DNA from: Adiantum capillus-veneris
Lineage: Eukaryota; Streptophyta; Polypodiopsida; Polypodiales; Pteridaceae
NCBI GenBank assembly: GCA_014529385.2
Contig: CM043952.1
Span: 154,209,557 to 154,271,556 of the forward strand
Direction: 5' to 3'
Length of the DNA stretch: 62,000 bases
The position numbers were made by a program, and so were the translations under genes. Each line of letters opens with the position of its first letter. Position 1 is the first letter of the stretch. The notes under the pieces were generated by a model. That model made no database searches, was not told the DNA's origin, and was given only the letters and a program-made list of their open reading frames with translations. This document shows, one piece after another, positions 49,501 through 58,500 of the stretch.

Positions 49501-52500
49501 GCCTGGCCATATTGCTTACAACTGTCCTACAAAGAAAAGGCCAGCTGATTCTAAAGACAAGGAGGACAGGAAAGGAAAGAAGCCCATGGCTGGTCTAGTG
49601 CCAGATATGGTGGGCGACAAGCCAAATTCAGATGCAAGTGAGCTTTGCAGAGCATAGGAAAAGGTCAGGGATCAAACAGTGCTTATCTTCTTTGATCCAG
49701 GTGCCAAAGCCAACTTCATTTCCCCAGAATTGGCTTCAAAGTTGGGAATCAGACCTGAAGAAATGGGGTATACAGCAAAGGCACGTTTGGCATGTCCTGG
49801 CCATACAGAGACTGTGACACCCATCATTGGAAAGTTGCGTCTACATATCTAGTCCTATGTAGATGCTGAAGAATTTTACATCATGCCACTGGACGGATGT
49901 GATGTGTTGTTAGGTATTCCTTGGTTATTTCGTGTACAGGGAATCATGGATACCTACAACAAAAAGATCACTGTACAGAGCAGGGGAAAGACTCACATTC
50001 TAGATGTAAAGCTTAGACTCCCACTGTATCAGCTTCTGCTATTACTTCTGTAATGAAAAAGCATCTTTCTGCGTACTTGGTTTTTGCACGTGAAGTGTCA
50101 GATTGTGATGAATCAAATTTATCTGTGCTAGATAAAGAAAGGTCAATGTTTTTACAACCGTATAGTGACTGTTTTCCGATTCATTACCGTCTCATTTACC
50201 GCCAGAGAGACCCGAGGACCATGCGATAGATTTGGTGCCAGGCACTAGCCCACCAAATAAGCCTCCATACAGGGTTAGTGCGGCTCAGCAGAAAGAGATA
50301 ATGGGCCAAGTATAGGAGCTGTTAGAAAAGGGGCTGATTCAACTCAGTTCATCTCCATTCTGTTCTCCAGTGTTGTTGGTGCAAAAAAAGGATGGCTCAT
50401 GGCGAATGTGCATTGACTACCGTGCACTGAACAAGAATACCATCAAGAATAGGTTCCCTATACCTAGTGTTTAGCAGGATAGATCTAAAGAGTGGGTACC
50501 ATCAGATCCGCATTAGATCAAAGGATGTACACAAGACTGCTTTTAGAACGACGTTTTGCCTTTACGAATTTTTAGTGATGCCCTTTGGTCTCACAAATGC
50601 TCTTGCTACGTTCAATAGGATGATGGACAGAATTTTCCGTCCACACCAGCAGTTTGTTGGTACATTCTTTGATGACATGATAGTCTACTCAAAGAATGAA
50701 GAGAAGCATAGGCATCACTTGGCCATTGTGTTCGAAGAGCTACGCAGTCATAGGTTGCTCATCAATGCAAAGAAAAGTGATTTTTTTTTTGAAGAGATCC
50801 ACTTTCTGGGACACATTGTCTCAAAGGATGGTGTCAGAATGGATCCTGCAATAGTTGAAGCGATCAAGTCATGGCCACATTTGAAGACGGTGCACGATGT
50901 CCGAAGTTTCTTGGGACTATGCTCCTATTACAGAAGGTTTATCCGAAATTTCGTTGAGATTGCTTCACCTTTACATGCTCTTCAAAAGAAGGCAGTCACC
51001 TTTAGATGGACACAGAAAGAGATTTCAGCTTTTAATCTCTTAAAGGAAAAGATGATTTCAGATCCAATCATTGTGTTGCTAGATCTTAGGAAGTCATTTG
51101 TGGTCCAGTGTGACGTCTGTGGTAGTAGCATTGGTGCAGTGCTAATGCAAGATTGCAAGGTAGTAGCCTATGAGAGCAGAATTTTGCAAGGGCCAGAGAT
51201 GACCATGCAGGTCTATGAGAAAGAGTTACTGGCTGTGATTCATGCGCTCTTAAGTTGGAAACAATACCTGCTAGGTGCAGATTTCGTTATCCAAACGGAC
51301 CATCAGACCTTGCGATACTTCTTGACACAGACAAAGTTATCTGAGAAGCATATGCGATGGGCAAATATCTTGTCCATGTTCCATTTTCAGATTGTGCATG
51401 TGGAAGGCAAGAAGAACGTTGTGGCTGATGCCTTGTCAAGGAAGCCACAAATTTCAGCTGTGTCGATTCCTTATCATCATGACCTTGATGATATGAGAGA
51501 ACAGTATGCAAATGATGAAGATTTTGCAAGGGTCTTCGAGCAGCTAATGGATGGACAACGTCATGAACACTATCTTCTCAAAGATGGGTTCATGATGATG
51601 CATGGCAGATTGTGTCACAAAGCCATTGCGACGCAAAGTTATGGAAGAGAGTCATGTCCCACCATATGCAGGGCATCGTGGTATCGATGCTACAATTAAA
51701 GCGGTTGAGACATTCTTCTATTGGCCTACATTGAGAAGGGATGTGGATGCCTTTGTGCGAGAATGCCTAATTTGCCAGAAGGTCAAGTTTGACAGCAAAA
51801 GGCACCAGGGCTATTGCAACCACTACCTATTCCAGACAAACCATGGGAAAGTATTGCTATGGATTTTATCTTTGATCTTCCCAGAACGCAGACACGAAAT
51901 GATGGTATTTGGACCATTATTTGCAGATTCAGCAAACAGGCTCATTTTATTCCTGTCAGGAAGAAGATAAAGCCAGATCAGATGGCACGCTTGTTTATGA
52001 GCAATATTTTCAAGTATCATGGCATGCCACAGTTGATTGGTAGCGACCGTGATCCGCGCATGACAAGTTTGTTCTGGAGAGGCTTGTTTGAGAATATGGG
52101 CACAACGCTCAAATTCTCTTCGTCATTTCATCCTCAAACAGACGGGCAGTCAGAAGAGGCAAATTCTATTGTCCTAGATCTGCTGAAGTGCTATGTGTCA
52201 AAGCATAAAGGAAAGTGGGAGCAATATTTGCCATTCGTGGAGTATCCATACAATAATATAGTGCATTCATCAACTGGCAAGGCACCTTTTGAGATAGTTG
52301 AAGGTGGCAAGAAAGTTCCTCCCATACTGCATACAAAGGACAAGATATTTAAAGCAAATAAGTATGTTCAGGACATGGATGAAATGTACAAGAAGGTCAA
52401 AGTGGCCTTAGAAAAGACTCGGGCAAAGCAAAAGAAAGCAGCTGATTGTTACCGTCCTGAAGTGGTATATTCACTTGGTGATTGGGTGCTTTTACGCTTT

Positions 52501-55500
52501 GAAAAGGCAAGGTTAAAGAAGATGAAGGGCAAGGAAAGACTGTTTCCAAAGCTCAGCATGCGTTACTATGGGCCTTTTCAAGTGTGCGACATAATCAGTG
52601 ATGTTGCATATAGGCTGAAATTGCCTGACAGTTGGAAGATTCACAATGCGTTTCATGTGAGTCTCCTCAGACCCTATGTGGGTGATGTGCCAGAGGATAT
52701 GCCAGCTGAAGATCAGCCGGAAGTCGAGGAACTTGACGAGATCTTGGTCCCCGAACAGATTTTGGCACACAAAGAAAGGAAAGTGAAAGGCAAGGTTGCT
52801 AGGCGTTACTTGGTAAAGTTCAGAAACTATCCACCAATGGATGCTAAGTGGATGGAAGAAGGTGAACTTGCAGAGTCACCAACTGTGTTATCACTTTACC
52901 TTGAAGCCTTCGATTTGCAGGGTTCACACGCAGGCAATACATGTGCAACAAGGTGTTGAATACACCAGGGTTGACAATGAGCATGTATGTGTCGTACATG
53001 TGTCGACATGTGTTGAATACATCAGTGTTGACTGTGAGCATGTACGACATAGATGCAAACGAGGACGTTTGAGATTTCAAGAGGGGGGTATGTCACCAAC
53101 ATGTGACTACTATCTATCCTTTTTGTTGATTTCTTTCTTATTATTTATTTACTTTCACTTTTTGGAAACACCCCTCGGGAAATCTAACTGCCCTGCATTG
53201 CATAGCTAGTGTGGAACTGTCCAGAGGGAGTCCAGGCCTGAGGGCAAGAGAGCACTAAGGTTGGACAAGGACTATGGTTAGCCAAAGTGGGGTCATTGAC
53301 TAGCCAAAGTGGAATCCTTCGCTACAGAGGGTACATTTCAGTTCTAGGTGTGGCTGTAGTGTACAAAGAGGGTCGGATGACCTAGAAAGATACAATGGCA
53401 GCATCTCCTAAAATTTAGGGAACTGCTATTTTGGGACCTGAAAATGTGTTTGCGTCATTACCTCCGGAATGACAAGGAGAACATTTTCTTACTCTGCCGT
53501 GAAGTCAACTGGGCGACCGGTTTGGAGATCTTTAGGCGGCAACCCCGAAACGGGAAAATGCTTGTAAATGCGCCAAGTGGCACATTCTGGTGCACTTTCC
53601 TCATGCAAGAGAAGGTGGCGCTGAATTTTAAGCTGGGAGAGGCTCATTTTCAGATTTTGTCACAGGTTAAGAGCTATGGAGTGCTTGCTTTCCCTCCTAT
53701 GTACAGTGCGATGCCAAGAGTGATGCCTTGCACGCTACGCACTGCCCTCTCTCTCCCCTATGGCAGTATGTTATGCCCCTCTAGTGGGCTTTTCATTTGA
53801 CCAACGTACAGTTGTGTGGGTTCATGCACGATTGCCGAGGCAAGCGCCTCTTGCACAGGTATTGGATTAGCTAGCGGCTAATCCCCCGCAGGTACAGGTG
53901 AATTTGGAGAGGTTTCACGCCAGAAATCTCGTCCGATTTAAAAGGGCAAGTAGCCCTACAGGTGCGGGAGCTCGAGGACTTGCTACGGATGCGACCGGCA
54001 CGCGAAACGGAGCCCGAAACAGTAAATTACAGCCTGCTGTGTATTTTTGCAGGTTTAGGGTTTTGGCCCTAAACGGTCCCTAATACCCCCAAGAGGTTTG
54101 GGGACGCGAGGGGACCGTTGTACAGGTGATCTGGCGCATTTTCGGGGCTGAAAACAGAGAATTCAGCGTGCTGCAGATTCTCGCCAGGTTTTGCAAAGTG
54201 CCCCCGTCTGCGTCGGGAAAGTCAGTCAATGCGTGGGAATACTGATTGTGAAGGGTCCTAGTATAGTTATGCTGCCGAAATCGGGCCGGAACAATTGAAA
54301 TTCAGCCAAGTTAGAGCGGGACAGCTTGTACGGAACCACAACGTTTATTCCCTCTTTTGAACAATAAAGAAATACCGAAAGGGGCGCCTAAGTTAGGGGC
54401 CAATCTGGTGTCGGTCTACTCATACAGGTGCAATCTAGCAACCTGTATCCCCCTCCCCTTTGTTGTGTCTTGAAAGTACAGGTAAAGTGGATGACAAATT
54501 AAATGGGTGAAAGAAAATAAGGTTTAGGTTTAAAGTCTACCGCCCTTTTTGGATTGAACAGGCTGGTTTCATCATTGTTTTCTCCAATAGAGATCATCTG
54601 CTTCAGGTCTTTCAGACATTACGAGATCACAAGTTAGTGATTAATGCAAAGAAAAGTGAATTTTTCCTACCAAAGATACACTTTTTGGGACACATTGTCT
54701 ATGCAGCAGGAGTGCAAGTGGACACACAGTCTATGGAGCAAGAGTGCAAATGGACCAAGATAGAGACTATCCGTGATTGGCCCAATTTGAAGAATGTCCA
54801 TGAAGTTAGAAGCTTCTCGGACTATGTTCGTACTACAGGCGTTTCATACGAAAGTTTGCAGAGGTTGCTTCCCCTTTGTATATCTTGACACAGAAAGGAG
54901 TCCCTTTCTCGTGGGGATCCACAGAGGTGACTGCCTTTCAGACATTGAAAGAGAAATTGACTACGGGACCAGTTTTGAGTTTGCCGAACTTACAGAAGTC
55001 ATTTGAAGTATATTGTGATGCTTGTGGTCGTAGTCTGGGTGCGTCTTGATGCAAGAAGGCCATGTCATTGCTTACAAGAGCCAATCCTTCTCTAGGCCAG
55101 AGATGATAGCACAGATATATGAGAGACTTTTGGCGGTTATCCATGCTCTTACTCAGTGGCGGCATTACCTACTCGGAGCGGATTTTACTATCTTTACAGA
55201 CCATTAGAGTTTGAGCTACTTCTTGTCACAGAAGCAGCTTTCGGAAAAGCAGATGCGGTGGGCCAACATCTTGTCACAGTTTCACTTCCAGATTGTCCAT
55301 GCGCAGGGACAGAAGAATGTGGTGGCAGATGCTTTGTCTCAGAAGCCATTGGTTCTCGCTATTTCCGCGATACATCATAGGAGCTTCGAGGATATGGTCG
55401 ACCAGTATGCCACAGATATAGATTTTGCAGATATTTTCACACGGATACGGGATGGGGAGACATTAGCAGGATACTCCATTCGGGAAGGCTACTTGATGAG

Positions 55501-58500
55501 AAAAACCATGTTGTGCGTTACACAGCCGTGCGGATGACATTGGTATGCTCCTTCCAGTACGGGTTGCATGGCTTAGGCATGATGATTCTGTTGCAAGCAG
55601 CAAGACAAACACGTGAGAGAGAGAGAGAGAGAGAGACTGCAGGAGGAACTCAGAGGAGAGAGAATTTACATGCGCAAGGATTTCTGCAACCTGCTATTTC
55701 TCTACAGTAACTAGTCTCTAGTGCAGGTGTTCAAACATCTAAATGTAATCGCCCAAAAATCGCTCGCCTATATAAAGCGAAACCCTCGACCACGCCCAAT
55801 TAGGCCTTTTTTTTTTTAAAGCACCGTCGATCGATCCATACGGTTCGGATCCATATAAAAAATCTGTACGGTACGGAATCGATCTATACATACGTGTGGA
55901 AACAACCTTGACGAGAGGCGACCGAGCTCTAATACCACTGTCACAAACGCAAGCCCACACGTACAATTAATAAGCTGAAAATAAATAGAACTTGACAGAG
56001 GGAGAGACACAATATTAGGGGCATAGGCTGGTCCCCCCCCCCCCCCTAAAGAGAATCTTTATTATAAGGAGAACCGGAGTAAACTCCTCCGTTCTAGATC
56101 TCAGTCGTTTTCTTCTCGTGAGGGAGCCTGAGAGACTAGCTCTCAACTTAAATTCCTTCCAGATTGTACTTCGAGAATTGAAGCTTTGCAAACCGTCCCG
56201 AACTACATTTCCGAAATCCCCGAGCGTAGGTCGAAGCCTCTTTGCTCCTTCCATGATGGAGTACCTACAAAAAAGCACAAACACAATGGCAAAGAACCGT
56301 AGATCTTATGCATAACCAATACATGTCGCTCCTAGCACGGAAAAGCAGCCTCCGTATGCCAACTCGTCGCGATCACTTGCGGTTCCGTCATGACAAAGTC
56401 TTCTTGTTGTAGCATTGGCTCAACTCCTGCGAGTGGGAGGAGACCTACTGCTTTTATAGGCCCTGGGAGGTGGCAAGAATGGCAATATTGCTGCTGCTTT
56501 TCTCTCAACAATAGCAAGTGAAAGGGGCGGCTAAAACAGGAAGAGGAGAAAGAAAACATTGACGACCAGTTCTAGAGAGAGGAGAGAGATCGCTGAACTG
56601 TTTTTGGCTAGCAAGGGGGCACCTCCTTTGTATTTTGCTTTTTCTCAATAAGTGGTTGTCCACTTAGTAAGTGTGGACCTATTCAAAAACTCGGTAGAAA
56701 CTTGTGAGCTGAAACCTAATGCTTACACAGCACTCCCCAAGCATCCTTGGATGCAACCTCATGCACAGATGCGATGCAGACATAGATTTCCTTCTTTACA
56801 CATAATTCTTACCTAGTTCGGATTTCCTCCTATACTGACAAAATATTCCCTATCCAAAACTCTCGTCGCCCATCCAGTGACGCATCAGGAATATCCATTT
56901 CCCGGTCTCTCGCACCGAACTTACAAAACAACTCTCTTGCGATGCTTAATGTCACCCATCATATGAATCATCAGAGATGTCCCTTCTTGATGGCTCTTTA
57001 TTAGTTCTTGTAGATCTACAGTTCCTAACTTAACAATTTAAGTGCACACATTTAAATATCCTAATTTCTTTTTTTTAAAGAAGGTAAAACTTTGAAGTAA
57101 CGATAGTAAGAAAAAAAGTTACATGGACCCACAGGTAGGGGGAGGGTCACCCCAAAATATCCTAATTTCATTAAATAGAAATTACTCAAAGAAAAATAAG
57201 AAAATAGTCAATTTAGCAACAATCTCAATTGTCTAAATATTAAAAGTATGCACATTCTTTTAGTCCTTTCGTTTTCTACTTTATCCTGCAATCAAGGACT
57301 GTTACTTCGATTTTAGAAGGCGGTATGTGACGGATTTCAGGGTTAGGGTTTTTGCATTGAGGTCATGGTCGCATATGATCACTGCGTTTGTTTGACCAGT
57401 CACAGACTCTCCCCCTATAAATATGGTCCATGCCAAATTTGAAATCGCATTGGTAACCATCTGTGGCGCACTGGAAACATCTGAGTGACCTTCGAACTTG
57501 ATTGAGTTTTGCAGACTCAACCTAGGCCTAAACCCTAGCAAAAAAAGAAGAAAATAGCAGATTTATCACTTATAGAACATCGGCCGAGTGGCCTAAAAAT
57601 TAAATGGATTAGGATTAAAAGTCCTAACCCCAACAACTTACAAGACCTTGGCCAAGGGGCCTCACTACGCCTTGCGTAGAAAATTAATGATGTGGCAACG
57701 TTGTACGAACACTTTCATGAATCACGGAAGATGCTGACGACGTGGTAGGGTTGTATGGACAACCCTATGGATGCATGCTTTTGGACTTGAACCTTTTAGA
57801 AGCTATGCTTTTCATGTAACTGCTTTGGTAGGCCAAGGGCCTTTAAATTAGAGGTGTGGGCTCTCTTTGGCATTCTACCGCGTGGAGAAGCAGAGCAAAC
57901 TTCAAAGCCACTTTGAGTTGTATCTTGTTGAAGCAATTTAACGAAATGCCGAAAGGGGCACCAGAGTTTGGGGCCAGAGCCTCTAGGGCCACTTCGTCTC
58001 TCGCGTGGACTCTCTTATAGTTATTCAAGTTGTTTTTGAAGTGATAAGTGTTACCAAGTTGTGTAGATCGCAGTTATCTCTGTGTATTCCGTCCGATCCC
58101 TTGCCAGAACTGATTACACATATCCTAGTTTTTATTTGTGAGTACTGCTTGTGTCCACTATAGTGTCATGTGGTGTAAATCAGATCTTCAAGGGACAACA
58201 ATTGCGTTGGTAGAGCTGCCTAGGGTCTAAAGTCCAAGCGTAAAGGGTGGGGATGACATAAGAATGCTCACAAATAACACTCGAGTCCTATTTAGAGGAC
58301 TAAGTCACACTTGCCTCCACTTGCTGTTGTTGACGCTGCCCTTGTCGATGTCTGGAAACATACCACCTTGATACCTTGCAGTAGGTATCATGGCAAAAAA
58401 AAGAACTGAAGGTCGAAGAACAAAGAGGCTGTAGAAGTGTATGTTCAATATAACTCATGCCATAAGGGTAAGACTATCCTCGGTGTGTATGAAGTTAAGG

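Larger units (their letters stand above)
46357..54571 (+). mobile_element. Gypsy element B: full-length, decayed, inserted in element C RT
   Basis: LTRs of about 1466 (46357-47822) and 1481 bases (53091-54571) are nearly identical by eye. The element has a PBS, gag, protease, RT, RNase H, integrase with chromodomain-like end and a polypurine tract. The right junction reads GGTTTCA|TCATTG; the left junction seems to have lost about six bases (target duplication plus LTR TG). It is of the same family as element A. Confidence 0.93.
39537..55533 (+). mobile_element. Gypsy element C, three times interrupted and 3' truncated
   Basis: The pieces are a 5' LTR (39537-40518), gag (40532-41829), zinc knuckle to RT (about 44973-46353) and RT to RNase H (54572-55533). 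Interruptions are a LINE fragment in the LTR, a hAT in gag and full-length gypsy B in RT. Integrase and 3' LTR are missing: homology stops at about 55533, before the integrase zinc finger. It belongs to the same family as D and E. Confidence 0.9.

Noticed and set aside
46357-54571. An integrated pararetrovirus (caulimovirid)
   Set aside because: Long terminal repeats, an integrase with chromodomain-like end and the gag-protease-RT-RNase H-integrase order identify a Ty3/gypsy retrotransposon. No movement protein is seen.
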